A DNA stretch of 64,000 bases. Source: Delphinus delphis (lineage: Eukaryota; Chordata; Mammalia; Artiodactyla; Delphinidae). Shown in pieces: positions 22,561 through 35,639 of the stretch (position 1 is its first letter; every line of letters begins with the position of its first letter). A program made the translations under genes and the position numbers. The stretch covers positions 65,842,080 through 65,906,079 of the forward strand of contig NC_082694.2 in the NCBI RefSeq assembly GCF_949987515.2, read 5' to 3'. Below the pieces are notes generated by a model. That model was given only the letters and a program-made list of their open reading frames with translations, was not told the origin of the DNA and searched no databases.

Positions 22561-23696
22561 CCACTTCTTTCAGCTCCAGATCCCAGGCTCCTGTCCTCTT
22601 TCCTTTTCTTTCAAGAAAGTCTAACTTTAAAAATCTAATCAAGAAAAACATGAAACTGATACTGTATATAGTGTAACTAAGGAGTTCAAAATGTAACACA
22701 TTTTAAAAATTGTCTTTTTTGTTCACGGTGAGAAAAGCTGAGGTTTGATGACTAGTTTGGTTGAAAAAAGATCCAGCCCACTAAAAGGCTGTGGCAGCTG
22801 TCTATGTCATTTTTTAAAACTCAAATTTGTATTTGTTAATTATTTTTGTAAAAGTAATACTTGTTTGAAGTAATATTTACATACAGATATCCCCCATTCC
22901 ACACATGCTCCCTCTCCCCAGAGAGAACACCCCTCACATTTCCAGGGCTTCCCCCTAGCATTTACATCTGTCCTTTAAAATCATACTGCTGTTTCTTGAA
23001 ATATCAACTTTAGACATTATCTCTTCACTTTGGACCATGGTAGATAAGGATTTCCTTTTTTCATACCATAGGCCACATTCCTCTCCTTTTATCCCTGTGA
23101 CATATTTATAAAAGAATTTTTGGCAAAAATCAATAATCAGCACTGATACACTGAGTCAAATGGTGAAATACAACCAAACCTCTTTTCTCGTATAATCTTT
23201 TTCCTAGAATTAATAATTGCTTCCTTTTTTTAAATTTACCTGGTTTTCTGTGAATCTTTCACACTTCTCTCCAAATTTTTCTATGTCATAATAATACCTT
23301 CCATAATTTCAAACCAATCCTCATTTCCTTTTTTGTTGTGTTTTATTTTGTTTTCCTTGAGTCCTCACACAAGAGGCTCTGTTTTCAAATGTCCCTATGT
23401 CCCAGCGTTATTGGTTGTTTTCAGTGCTTGCTGCATAGCAGACGTGCTGGGAACTTTTTCTTCCAGTCTCTAATTTTGGTTCCCCTCTTTCCTGGATCAG
23501 ATATCTTCTTATTTCTTGATTTACTTTTTTTTTTTTTTTTTTGGTGAACAACATCTTAGAGTGCATTCCTAAGAATGAGCACATTGTATTTTTTGAACTT
23601 GAATTTGTACAAGCAAAATTTTTGAATTGCGAACATGTCTTTATTCTACTCCACATTTGTTTTCTACTCTGGTTGTATAAGAAATCCTAAGGTGGG
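22561..23696. repeat. AT-rich region, probably old L1-derived in part
   Basis: Includes a T21 run near 23523 followed by 'acatgtctttattctactcc', a motif known from old LINE-related repeats. Family and orientation uncertain. No gene. Confidence 0.4.
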
Positions 23697-24045
23697 GAAT
23701 TCCCTGGTGGCGCAGTGGTTAAGAATCTGCCTGCCAATGCAGGGGACACGGGTTCGAGCCCTGGTCTGGGAGGATCCCACATGCCACAGAGCGACGAAGC
23801 CCGTGCACCACAACTACTGAGCCTGCACTCTAGAGCCTGTGAGCCACAACTACTGAGCCCACACGCCGCAACTACTGAAGCCCGCACACCTAGAGCCTGT
23901 GCTCTGCAACAAAATAAGCCACCATAACAATAAGCCCGCGCACCGCAACGAAGAGTAGCCCCCGCTCACTGCAACTAGAGAAAGCCCGCGCACAGCAATG
24001 AAGACCCAATGCAGCCAAAAATAAGTAAATAAAATTGTTTCAAAA
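23697..24045 (+). mobile_element. CHR-type SINE, long older subfamily, plus strand
   Basis: Head 'gaattccctggtggcgcagt', then 'acgggttcgagccctggtct', and a long body of repeating 'ccgcaactactgaagcccgc' units ending 'agacccaatgcagccaaaaa'. At about 350 bp it is longer than the young copies and carries more changes. Confidence 0.92.
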
Positions 24046-25599
24046 AGGAATGAGAAAAAAAAAGAATGAGAGACTAAAACAGCTGGAAGTTCTGTGTGTC
24101 TGGCCAGGGCATGCCACCTGGTAGGCTGAGCCGTAGGGTGATCGAGCGTGATTGGCCTTTTCGTCGTTGGGGTGGGAGCTCCCAGCTGTCAAAATCAGTA
24201 GGTGTTTGCTCTTGGCTCTTCTAGTTTCTCCAGAAAACTCTTGGTTTCCTACCTGGGAGATTTATGCCAGGCCTGGCTTTCTGGAAATAAAGCAAGGGAA
24301 GAGCTGAGGCTGCCACGCTTCACCAAGCATGTTTTTATGAGGGAGAAGAAATAAATACATCTGGTTAACCAATGCACTTGACCCCATCATCCTCATGGTG
24401 GTCCTGCCCTCATCCCCGGCCTCTGAGTGGGTGAGCCTTAGCTTAGAGCCTGAGACTCCTCTTCTCTTGTAGAGGAAATTACCTACAAATTGATCCAATC
24501 AACAGGATATGTGATTCAAATACTCCCTGATTCCTACTGTGCTCTCTCGTGCAGACGCTGTCATTCTTTATGGGTCTGTTTGAAGGGTGACATCTGATGT
24601 AGGACATCCTACATCCTACCCCACCTGGGGTCCAGGTGGTGATGTTTCCTCATGGAGCTTCTTTCAGAAAATGACTGCTTTCCTATTTCTCTTTGTGTCA
24701 TTTGATCCTGGTTTCTTGGGACCCTTCTTTTTTAAAACTTTTCTTCACAGAGTGTTTGTAAGCTCATCACACTCATTTTCTGAGCATCTGGTTCATGTGC
24801 CTTGAAGCAGGAGCCTCTTGGTAAACCTTCTTTAAGTCTTTGAGTTTCACGGTCACAGCTGTGAGAAGGCCTTCTTTAGTCATCACTAGGTAAGCTCGTT
24901 CAGGCACAGAGCAGGAAAGCCCATCGTCTCTTCCGACAGTGCGTCTGATTTACTCTATCAGAATCTCACTGGCTTTAGAGCCTGGGAATCTGTATTTTGA
25001 GAAAATCACCTAAGTGATTCTGGTCACCTCCTAGTTGACAGGGGTCTGCCACACCCTTGCCTTTCATGCCTAATGCCTGAATTTGGAGCTCTGATGTCCT
25101 GGACCACATGTCCCTGGGTCAGACTACCTGCCCACTCCAGCCTCTGCCCACCCACTGCCCTGGTTGGACAGGGCCTAAACCCCGGACCTTAAACTTTGCA
25201 TCTTCGCTCAGCTGTGGTCCTCCTCTCTGTCCTCACACTGGCCTCCTGGACTCAGGAGGGCTTACTTGCCCTTGCCAGAACTCATGTCCTCCCTGCCCCA
25301 TCACCTGCCACCCACCACGCCCCCCACCACACACACACCCAAGTCTGATATCTTGCCTCATTCTGCCCTGACCCATCCAGATCTGCCTGTGCTGTGAGTC
25401 CCATAACTAGAAAGGATGCTACTGGGTGTTATGACATTTGGTCTAGTGAGCGATGCAGTCAAAGAACACTGAGAAGGAAGTGATGACCTTGGGCTGGCAT
25501 CTCGGGGAGGTGTCGCACTGAAATGGGATTTCAGCTGGACTTTTAGTGGAAGAGTATTTTTGCGTATTCATAGAGGAGGGTGAAGTGAAGTCTAGGAAA
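24046..25599. other. Unassigned intergenic sequence
   Basis: A short DNA-transposon-like fragment may lie at about 24955-25030 ('gggaatctgtattttgag'). A C/CA-rich tract (ccccccaccacacacacacc) lies at about 25320-25340. No exon. Confidence 0.45.
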
Positions 25600-25820
25600 T
25601 ACTTACCAAATGCCTCCTACTAATACTCATATATATTATCATTGAATCCCTACTCTAGGCTAAGCACTGCATATGTGTGTGTATATAAATACTATATATA
25701 TATATCATTTGAGACTTTCAACAACCCTCAAGGGACGCTTGGTTATCCCCATTTTAGAGATGTGGAAAATGAGGCACAGAGGAGAACTGTTCTCTCAAGA
25801 CCTCAAGAATACTAAATGCT
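25600..25820 (-). repeat. MIR fossil with internal TG/TA tract
   Basis: The reverse MIR motifs 'gaatccctactctaggctaa' and 'ggttatccccattttagaga' flank a (TG)n/(TA)n tract at about 25670-25707, which probably expanded inside the fossil. Confidence 0.78.
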
Positions 25821-26499
25821 AAGAGGAAGACTGGCAGACCAGTCTGCTGACTGCTTTCTTTTCTCCTTGCGGTTTGCTCCTGCTGCTTCCCTGTAATTAA
25901 AGAAAGCAGCTCTCCCCTCTGGGAGCAGCAGCCTCCTCTCTTTCTTCCCAGGGAGACATCTGCAAATGAAACTCAAATCAAATCACACTGTGTCTCCCCA
26001 CCAGCATGTAGATCACCAGGTTCCTCCCCCACAGGCGTCCATTATTGTGGTAGGTGAAGTGTGGCCAACCGTGATCTTGGTAATTCGGCGGCCGTGAGAG
26101 TTGTCTGCAAGGTGGGGTGGCACGGCCAGGCTGCAAGCCTGTTCTCCTCTGCACGCTTCTTTTTCATTCCCCATAGCTTTCTGAGACATTTACTCAGAGA
26201 CTAAAAGCATTCATGGTTCAATGCAGCCCCAGATCTGAATTACTTTGTAAAACTTGTTAAGTGCTTTTAGAGTTAGTCAAGCAAGAAAATATTTGACTTT
26301 TGTTCTAACGAAAGCAATTTCTAACATTTGAAATATAGAAAACAGCCCCACTTTTGCACTTCAGACACCAATAGTTGCCCGCACGCGTGGCCCTGTAAGT
26401 ACACAATCCATGAAAATCTAACTTTACCAAAAAGTTAAACTAGAGGAGATTTTTCATTTGTTTACCAGGATGCCTTTGTACAGGAATTCCAATAATTCG
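25821..26499. other. Unassigned unique intergenic sequence
   Basis: AT-rich with homeobox- and nuclear-factor-like words but no repeat or exon recognised. The part 26200-26480 looks unique. Confidence 0.45.
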
Positions 26500-26640
26500 A
26501 AAACCTGAATCCTAGGTCAGGCCCTACCACTTACTGGCATAGCCTCTCTGCACCTCAGTGTTCATCCCTGTAAAATGGAGAGATGTCAGACTAAGCTGTC
26601 CCATGAGGCTGTCATGAGAATCTAGTGGGCTATAGATTGT
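26500..26640 (+). repeat. MIR fossil, plus strand
   Basis: Contains 'cctaggtcaggccctaccac', 'gcacctcagtgttcatccct' and 'gtaaaatggagagatgtcag'. Confidence 0.8.
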
Positions 26641-27629
26641 AAGCCAAGATGTGCTTGAGAAAGATGAGGCCCCTTTGATGAGAGGAGTAGAGGGCTGGGG
26701 TGAGGGGAGAAGGCAATCCTGTCGGAGGTGGGGGGGTACCCCAGGTTGTTAGGAGACCAGCCTCCCACCTGGATTAGCTTGTGAACAGGCTCCCCTCAGT
26801 TGCCACTGCAGGATATGAGCTGTTCCAAGTCCCATTATCCTCATCATCGCCCCACAGCCCTGCTATTCACTTAAACACCGCAACTCCTGAGTACATTTCA
26901 ATTTCTGATCATTAGTTACGAGATTGTCTTGTTAATTCTGATTCAGCAGATTTTGCTGAGACAGCTCTCTTTTTTCCCTTTTATTTTGGTCGTGCTGCAC
27001 ACAGCCTATTCAGACAGACAATAAATCTGGTGGCTAACCTCCCTCCCGAGGATGAATCATCCGAAACTCTGCAAAGGACACGGCCACAGGGGTGGCAACA
27101 GGGAGGGGGCCTCCTTGCAGGCTGCCTTGTAGGTGACTCTGGGGGACCTTTGCGATTCTGGCCCTGGGACACAAACCTGCCGGTGGTGATTACATCAGAT
27201 ATAACAAGATTACCTCAGAGCTCAATAGCAGGCAGATGAGGGGTGGGGGGGAATAGAACAACCAAGGACAACTCGGCAACATCTGTTCCTGCTTTGTGCC
27301 ACTTTTATTAGATCACAGGTGTCATGCCACTGAATTCGCTGTCGATTTATCTAACCTAGAGGTACCAACAGAATTTTGTGACCAGCAAGATTGGTTTGGG
27401 GTCCTGCACCTCTCCCTCCTTTCCTTCCCTCCTTGTGTCTAGTTGCTCGCCCTGGCCATTGGCATGAGTAGGTTAATTGTCTTCCTTGGTCTGGTAGGTA
27501 ACCCCTTCCAACCTTAGACCTAGGAAAAGGATGAGCTCACTCAAACTAAAATGTTGTTCTGGTCAGTTGTAATACTCTTGCCAGGGGACCGGTGGTCTTT
27601 TCGGAAATTCTTAAGAAGAATCGACACCC
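26641..27629. other. Unassigned intergenic sequence
   Basis: No gene. The stretches 26890-26970 and 27180-27240 are unique and AT-rich. Confidence 0.45.
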
Positions 27630-27875
27630 ATGGAGGATTTACAATATGCTGGACACTCTTCTTAACCCTTTTTATGTATTAACTCACGTAACTGCTACAT
27701 CAACCCTGTGAGGTAGATGTAATCCATATCCCCATTTTGTAGATGAGGGAACTGAGGCACAAAACTGGCAAACAGCTCTCTCTGTAGTCACCCATGTAGT
27801 AAGTGGCAGGGCTGGAATTTGGTCCCCAGTTCCAGAGTCCATGCCCTTAGCAATTGCACTCTGTTAATGAAACTT
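27630..27875 (-). repeat. MIR fossil, minus strand, nearly full length
   Basis: Reads 'aaccctgtgaggtagatgta', 'ccccattttgtagatgaggg', 'gtagtaagtggcagggctgg' and 'ttagcaattgcactctgtta' in reverse MIR order. Confidence 0.92.
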
Positions 27876-28249
27876 GATTTTGTCACGAGATATTGCTGGA
27901 GTAGCTTGATGCAATCGCAGGATGGCTCAGTCTCAGGGGAGAGAGAGAGCCTGGGTTAGACCAATGACAGGGATGGACTAGAGCTGGAGGAACAGACCTA
28001 GCTGGTCAGCTGAGACGAAGTCCTGTCTGATGGAATGCAATCAAAGGCAAGAGTAACGGTCCAGGCAAGCAATGCACCTCATGGAAGCTGACATAGGATG
28101 GAGGAGTGTCCCAGACCAACAGATAATTCAGGCAAGAAACACTCAGCAGGGCAGGCATCAGGGGTAACTGCCAGCAGGCTGTGGGACCCGGGTTGGACCC
28201 CAAGCTGAGGTGGGCTCGGGAGCAGGAATTGAGAGTTAGGAATCCCTAC

Positions 28250-29503
28250 CTCACATCATATGCAAAAATTAACTCACATGAATCAATGACCTAAATATAA
28301 GAGCTAAAACCATAAAACTCTCAGAAGAAAACACAGGGGTAAATGTCTATGACCTCAGATTTGGTAGTGATTTCTTGAATATGACACCAAAAGCACAGGC
28401 AACACAAGAAAAAAGTGGATAAATTATACTTCAACAGAATTAAAAACTTTTGTACATCAAAGGACATTATCAAGCAAGTGAGAAGACAGCCTAGAGAATG
28501 GGAGAAAATATTTGAAAATCATATATCTAATAAGGGTCTAGTATCTGGAATATATAAAGAACTCTTACAACTCAACAGTAAAAGGACAAACAACCTAACT
28601 AAAACATGAATGAAGGAATAAAATAGACATTTCTCCAAAGGAGACATACAAATGACCACCAAACACATGAAAAGATGCTCAACGTCATTAGTCATTAGAA
28701 AAATGCAAATGAAAACCACAATGAGACACCACTTAATACCCACTAGGATGGCTATAATAATAACAATACAAAACAAAAACAAAAACAAGAATACAAGTGT
28801 GGACAAGGATGTGGAGAAATTAAACACTTGTACATTGTGTTATATAAATATGGCACACGGGAAATGTAAATGGTTTGGCCACTATGGAAAACAGGTCGAT
28901 GGTTCCTGAAAAAGTTAAGCACAGAGTTTATCACATGCACCAGCCATTTTACTCCTAAATATATACCCAAAGGAAATGAAAACAGCTACTCAAACAAATC
29001 CATGCACATGCATATTCAGAGCGGCACTATTCACAATAGCCCAAAGTGGAAACAATACAAATGCTCGCCAGACGTAGAATGGATAAACAAATCGTGGTGT
29101 CTACATGCAATGGGCTATGATTCCGACATAAAAAGAATGAAGTACTAATACGTGCTACAGTGTGGATGAACCTCGAAAATATTACGGTAACTGAAAGAAG
29201 CCAGACACAGAAGGTCCCATATTGTGTGATTCCATTTATATGCAATATCGAGAATAGGTAAATCCGTAGAGACAGCAGATGGGCGCTTTCCAGGGACTGG
29301 GGGGGAGAAGAAACTGAAAGGTAACTGCTTCATGGGTGTGGGGTTGTTGTTTTTGTTTTTTTGGAGTGACGAAAATGTTTTGGAACAAGATAGTAGTGGT
29401 TACGCAACATTACGGATGTATGAATGTACAATGCCGCGGAACTGGTCACTTTAAAATGGTGAATTTTATGTCATGTGAAGTTAACCTCAATTAAAAACAA
29501 TAA
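28250..29503 (+). mobile_element. Old LINE-1 3' part, plus strand (ORF2 end + 3' UTR)
   Basis: Begins in the distal part of ORF2 ('gacctaaatataagagctaa'), passes 'aggacattatcaagcaagtg' and 'gtcattagaaaaatgcaaat', then the ORF2 C-terminal region and a 3' UTR ending 'gttaacctcaattaaaaaca'. Broken frames up to 64-102 codons remain, with stops and shifts throughout. Not coding. Confidence 0.92.
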
Positions 29504-30709
29504 GTCAGGAGCTTAGAACAACGTTGGTGCCAGGCAGGGACCAAGGCAGGTTCCCGGGTACTTGAACAGGGGTGTCAAGGATGTGGACCAAGTCTTCAGT
29601 ACAAGGCAGTAGGCCAGTTATTAGCCAGGGGGTCTGGTGCAAAGCCTCAGCATATAGGGCCAGGGCTCCCCAAGCAGGTGTCGCCCTGGAAGACGGTCAG
29701 AGCAGAGCCAGCAGGGGAGATGGACTGTGTTTAACTGGGCACAGAGGAACGTGGGATCCTCTTTCCAGGTGGGAAGTTATTAGCAAGGAGAGGCAGAAGC
29801 AAGAAACCGTGGGACACAGGTCAGCTCCTGCGATTCAGCTGTTTCTGGCCTCCCTCCCTCCACTTGTGTGAGCCTGGAGCTTTAGACGAATGCATTTGGC
29901 CCATAATGGATCCCAATCACAAAGGAACGGGCGGGAGGGGGTAGAGACGGAGGGAACGTTCTGTTGTTGTTCAGAAAATGAACAAAACAGCTGGAGGTAA
30001 AGCTTTTGTTACAGGCTGCCATCTCTGATTCATGTGTCTTTATAAATCTGACTACACTTTGAGGGAGCCGGGAAGAGTGATCATTACCTTGTGCACTGCG
30101 CCCACCAGCATGGGGTTTATTAGAAGCCAGCTGTTAGCAGTGTCGGGGGAGCGCATCATGACGCAGAACAGGCCGAGGTCGGTGTGGAGAAATGCTGCCC
30201 TCAGTCAGATGCCCAAGGCAGTGGGTTCAGAAAGCCTGAGGCCCAGTGCAGAACCTCTGGGGCTCTCCCAGGAACCCCCAGCTGCAACATGAAATATGCA
30301 TGGAGGCCTCAGCCCAGACCGAGCAGAGCCAAGCTTTGGGGGCCTTGAGCTGAGGTCTTCCAACCTGCTTCTGTGCCATCAGCTGGGAGTAGCAGGAAAG
30401 GAAAGGGATTTGTGAAAAGGAGAAAGAGGCCTTTGATGCCTCCACCCCCATTGCCCACCCTCCCCTCTTCTTTCCTGGGCTTCTCCTTCTCATTTCCCCT
30501 TAGGCTGCCTTTTGCCCACAAAGCTCTCCAAACTTGTCAATGTCTTCCCTACCCAAACTCTAAGGCCAAGCTGGATGGCTGCTGTTCCAGGGGTAAGACT
30601 CCTGCCACTTCTTCCTCTGTCGGCTTCAGCTCCCTCCATGTTGGGCCCTACCCTCCAGCCCCACCTGTTGTCGCCTTACCCCACCAGGGAGGCCACTTTA
30701 CATAGTCTC
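29504..30709. other. Unassigned intergenic sequence
   Basis: No exon or named repeat recognised; pyrimidine-rich near 30430-30510. Confidence 0.45.
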
Positions 30710-30962
30710 CATTCCAAGGTTTTTCTTGATTGGCCACCCAGATATGCCCTCCTTACCTAAACAAACTAGGACCTGTTTGTGCCTCTCTTGACGCTGTATC
30801 CTATTCTGTCTCAAACCATGGTTATTTCTGGACTTGTCTTAACGCGCCTTACTAGGCTGTATGGGTTTGCCTCTGAACTGTCTCACGCCAGCGCAGGGTG
30901 TTTGTACACGTAAAACAATGTGTGTTTGTTGAGTGAATGAATGAATCAATGAGCGAATGAAC
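30710..30962 (+). repeat. Probable L2 3'-end fragment, plus strand
   Basis: Ends in 'tttgttgagtgaatgaatga' with a degenerate AATG/AATC tail, the L2 terminus. The upstream part is weakly similar. Confidence 0.5.
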
Positions 30963-32039
30963 TTTTCCAACCTGAATGATGTGGAAGCGTCTCCAGGACA
31001 CTGCTTAGCCATCCAGGAATCCCTGTGCCACCCACTGTGACTTCTCATGCAGAAAGCCCGTCTATGGCGTCTTGTTAAGAAAGTGAATGAAAAGGAAGTA
31101 GGGCAGAGGCTCTGGGAAGTGCCCTGGCCTTCTGGTATTTCATCTAAGGGACCAGGTCTGGAAAGCAAAAATAAAGGAAGTCCCTTTTTATCAAAACTGA
31201 GACCGACTCAGCCCTAGGCAAGCTGGGACCTCAGGAACATAGGCCACTAGGGAAGGGGAGAGTTGTGTCATTTGCCAGATTAGCAGGAGGATGCCAGGTA
31301 GCACTGGCAGTCCAGGGGGCAGTGAAAGGCCTACAGGATGTCAGGGCCCCAGCCATGTGAGTGGGCGTCTTGACAGGTCCCCTCTCAGCCCAGGACATAA
31401 AGCACCTGCTCATCCCCCCGTGAACTGGGCAACCCCAGCAGGCCAGGGAGGGGCAAGCCCCAAACAGACTGGTCCCAGGCAGACACCTGGTAAGGGTGGG
31501 CCAGTCACCTCCTAAGCCTGAGGGAGCTAAAGGCTGCTGGGGTGAGCCTGGCTGGGAGTCAGGACCGGCTCACCGGGCTGCAGTTCTGCACGGCTGGCCA
31601 AGGCAGGGGCGGCCCCCAGAACCCACCCCCAAGACCTCTCTTCCCTTGAGCGCTTTTCTCCCACTCTGAATTCCAAGAAACAAGGCAGGAAAGGAGAGAA
31701 GCAAACCAACGAAGGAGGGAGGAGGGGAATTAATAGGAAAGTACCAGGGACAGATGCAGGTTTTCAGGGACCTAAAACTCACACAATTTGGGGAGTTCTC
31801 TTAAAACATGAAAATGCAACATTGGGTTTTGGAAGCAGTCGTGCCAGAGAAAGGCCCTGAGCCTCAGTTTCATCTTCCAGGGCAGTCAGCCTCTGCCCAA
31901 CCTGGAGTGATGTCTACAGGGGTGGGGTGGGTGCTAAAATGTCCCACGGAAGTACAGGCACACGCCCTCCGCCCACCCTGGCTCTTTCTCTCCCTCAGTC
32001 CTGTCTAGCAAACCTGGCTGGGCTGCCCAGGCTGGCTCC
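30963..32039. other. Unassigned intergenic sequence
   Basis: No gene or confident repeat. Confidence 0.45.
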
Positions 32040-32300
32040 CTCCCATCCTCCCTGCTCTCCCAATTAAATAATCCATTCTGTATTTCCTGCGTGTAGAGCC
32101 CTTAATATAAGGTCTGAAAACAATTTGCAATCAGTTGCACTAATTAATCTAATTGAATTTAATTTCTCTTTCTTGGTGTTAGGGGTGAACGAACTCCCTA
32201 TGCTGACTTATGTAAAGCAATATGCAAATTTGTATCTTGAGCCCAGAGCCCTGCAAATGCTTTTGATTACAAAAAATAAAAATAAAATAAAAGGCTACGC
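32040..32300. promoter_or_regulatory. Candidate conserved enhancer-like element
   Basis: Unique, low-CpG, AT-rich sequence between GC-richer flanks, with dense homeodomain-type words (taattaat at 32141, aattgaatttaatt after it) and an octamer ATGCAAAT at 32222-32229. No repeat family recognised. The call rests on composition and motif words only, with no conservation data. Confidence 0.3.
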
Positions 32301-33394
32301 TGAGGCCTCAGGAAAACACACCACTGCAGTTTCTGGCCTCACACTCCTCTCTTCCAACAGCCTTGCCGGGCACCAGTGGCTTGGTCACCCTTGTTCCTGC
32401 CCCAGACTATACTCTTGGGTCCCTCCAGGGGTCCCTAGGAACCTGAATATGGTCTTTTCTACCTGAATTCCCCAGAATCTGGGCTCCTTCCCTTTGTTAA
32501 GCTGCTTCTCCTTCTCCCTCAGCCCCTCATTAAGCTCAGGATGGATTCTAACTTTTGCTGAGAAGTCGGCTGAGCACCCTGGTGAGGCATTCTGCTTGGG
32601 GAGGCGGAAAGTAGTGCTTTGCTGGCTGCCGCAGATCCCACCAGCAGGGGGCAGTGCTTGCAGGGCTTGGGTGGGGAACCGGCCACAGTGCAGGGAATCC
32701 TGGCATGAGGCCCCAAGGAGTTCTCTCAGCTCCCTCGGAGATGGGGTGGTGTCGCCCATGGATGACAGCGGAGCGAGGGTCACGAGCCTTGATTAGCCGT
32801 GACTGAGTCCGAGAGTCCCTGGTAGAGCCCTGCCCTCAAGAGCTGCTATGCACCAAGGCTGTGACTCACCAAAGGACTTGTACCCCTGGAGCTCCTGCTC
32901 TGTTTAAACACAATTTTTGGATTTGCTTCCAAATAACCCAGGCTGGGGGCGGGGAGGTGGTGGGTTGCAGGGAGTAGAGAAGAAGCAAGATTGGCCATGA
33001 GCTAAACGCGGTTGAAGGTGGATGATGGTTCATTGGGATTTTTTATACTTTTCTATTTCCATAGATGTTTGAAATCTTCAGTCTTAGTTCTGAAGCTGGA
33101 TCCAAGAGCTGGCTTTCTGCTTCCCATTGAGTGGGAGCTTACAGAGGGAATGAGAAAAACCAAAGGAGGATTTATTGTCAGCTCTTGCCACACCAGGACT
33201 GCTGTGGATGAAGGCTACATACACCCTCATCCCACCTCCTCAGGCAGGGTAAGGGAGGGGCAATCTGCAGGTCACAGGGGCATGGGGGGAGTGTCCCAGC
33301 CACCTTCCAGTCCTGTGGCTCCCCAGGTCCATTCATTTGGCCAACAGAAGGACAACGATCCTAGCAGCAGGTTCCAGACAGTAAAACAGCAATA
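32301..33394. other. Unassigned intergenic sequence
   Basis: No exon. Open frames of 100-132 codons around 32385-32796 overlap on both strands and show no domain. Confidence 0.45.
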
Positions 33395-34060
33395 AAATGG
33401 ACCAGGGGGTGGAGGACAGATTGGAAAAGGAGGCTAAGGGGAGGAAGACCCATTAGGGGGTTTTGCAATGTTTGTGCAAGAGACAAAAAAAGTGAGGGTT
33501 TGAATAGAGCAGGGCTAATGGATACGGAGAGGAAGGTGCAGGTGAGAAACATTCCCAAGGACAACCCGTAGCATTTACGTTTATGTGTATGGGAGATGAG
33601 CAGGCAGGAAGCTTCGAAGGTTGCTCCAGCACATCTAAATGGGTGGTGAAGTCATTAATAGAGACAAAGAGTACAGGTCAGGGAGAAGGTGAGGGGAGTT
33701 GAGAGGAAAGGCAAATGGTTTCTTCTCAGACAAATTTAATTTCAGGCACAATAAGAACCCAAGTGAAGTTATCCAAGGAGGATGAGTATTTGAACCTGGA
33801 GCCCCAGGATGAGGTGAGAGCCAGAGGGAAAGATGTGGAAGCTATAGACATGTAAGTGACACAGTGCATGAGGGCAGTGAGACCATCCTGGGAGAGAACC
33901 CCAGGGAATTCCAATGTTTAAGGGGCAGAAGGAGGGAAAGGAAACAGCAAAGACTGATTGAGAGGGGAAAAGAAAGAAGATATAATCATGGAAACCAGGA
34001 GAGGAGAGAATTCCAGGAAGAGCATTTAGTGATGCCACATACTGCAGAGAGGACTCATAA
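33395..34060 (-). repeat. L2 fragment, minus strand (long)
   Basis: Reverse L2 interior: 'tgagaccatcctgggagaga', 'ccccagggaattccaatgtt', 'gagagaattccaggaagagc'. Diverged and non-coding. Confidence 0.75.
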
Positions 34061-34534
34061 AATCAGTAGCACAAAAAGATTTCCCACAAAGTCTTACCCA
34101 CTGGATTTCCCACAAAGAGCTCACCATTGACCATGGCAAGAGTTTGAGGAATTTATGTGAATGCCTATCCCTTGCACTCAAAGTTCACATAATACTTAAG
34201 AAATCATTTAAAAAAAAAATAAATTTCCAAGCCTAGGTCTGTTATGCATAAAATCTATATTCTTCCCTAAATCCAACCTTCCGTCTAGTATATTAAATAT
34301 ACTTGAGACATTATTCAAAGTTCTTCAAGAACAATGAAAATTTTCCAATTTAACCTCTGATGAGAGGAAGACTTTATTAGGAAGAATAAATCCAGTTGAG
34401 AATGCAGAGTAGAAGACAAGGATTGATGAGTTAAGGAAAACTTAAGGAGGCTCCAGGGTGCTCTCAGCCCCTCCTTCCTTGGCATAGGACTTCACGTCAC
34501 CATTGCCAATTTTCTTTTTTAGTCTTAGGCATCA
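34061..34534. other. Unassigned AT-rich sequence
   Basis: A9 run near 34212. No gene or named repeat. Confidence 0.45.
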
Positions 34535-34720
34535 TTCACTATTTCATTTAACCAAAATTTATTAAGGGCGTACTATGTGCCAGGCACACACTACGTGTTG
34601 CAAATAAGATTTTAAAAAATGGATTAAGACAAACCCCAGCCATTGAGGATTGAGTGTCCAGTAGGGAATTAAGAAGTCCCTACGGGGGTTTTATCACAGA
34701 GGCTCAGAGGTATGAAACAG
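34535..34720 (-). repeat. L2 3'-end fragment, minus strand
   Basis: Contains 'aaaatttattaagggcgtac' and 'tactatgtgccaggcacaca', the reverse L2 terminus. Confidence 0.8.
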
Positions 34721-35639
34721 ACATGGTAATGGAGGTTACACAGAGCTGAGCCCCTATCCCCTTACCTACCCGGGGCTCCTCCCACAAGGCCTCTCAAATA
34801 CATGCTCTGATTTCACAGGGCGTCTTACTTAGCCCAGCATCAGGAAGTGTGCCAGGGCTTCAGAGGAAGCCAGATAAAGACATCAAAATCTGCACCTGGC
34901 TCACGTGCCAGTGGCTACCTGGCCTGGAGTTAAGAGCTTACCAAAGGCCCTTTATTAAAATTGTTCATTGATATCTACCCGTCCCCAGACTCTGTTGGTT
35001 CCTTTGTCTCTTCCAAGTAGAAAGCAAGCCCCCCTTTAAGACTACTGGTGGTCCCCATGTGGGACAGCCAGATTCTTTGGGTCCACAGAGTGGGGCTCTG
35101 CCCCCAAGCATCTGAGAGTCTGTCAGCTTTGAAACCTTCCTTGGTTACCAGTTTCTGAGGATGACTGATGCTTTTCCAGCTCCCATGCATTCAAGAAAGA
35201 TGAGATGGTGGAGAAGAGCCATGTCTCTGTGCTCACATGATAAAGGTGCCAGAGAAAGGTGCAGGGGTGGAGGCGGGAGGTGTTAAAATTCTTGGTAGGC
35301 AATAGAAGCTGAGCCAACTTCCTTCCCTTTGAGCTGCATCTGAGGAAGAGGGTAAAAGCCTAAGAAACAGTGCTGCAACTGGGATGATGACAGTGAGTCA
35401 CTCACCTCAGGCACAAAATGTAGGGGGTGCCAAGAATTCAGTAATCAAGATAAATCATGTTCTAATACAATATTCTAAAAAGATCAAAACTAATGCAAAA
35501 ATTTATAATGAACTTAAATTTATAGTTTAAGTAAAGGTAGTATCAACAGGATCAATCAGACAGTGCAGTTGCCCCAAGCTAGATGGGAAGTGCTGAGGTT
35601 GTTTGCAGGGGATGTACCTCTTTCTAACCATAAAAGCCA
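34721..35639. other. Unassigned intergenic sequence
   Basis: No exon or confident repeat; AT-rich at about 35430-35550. Confidence 0.45.
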
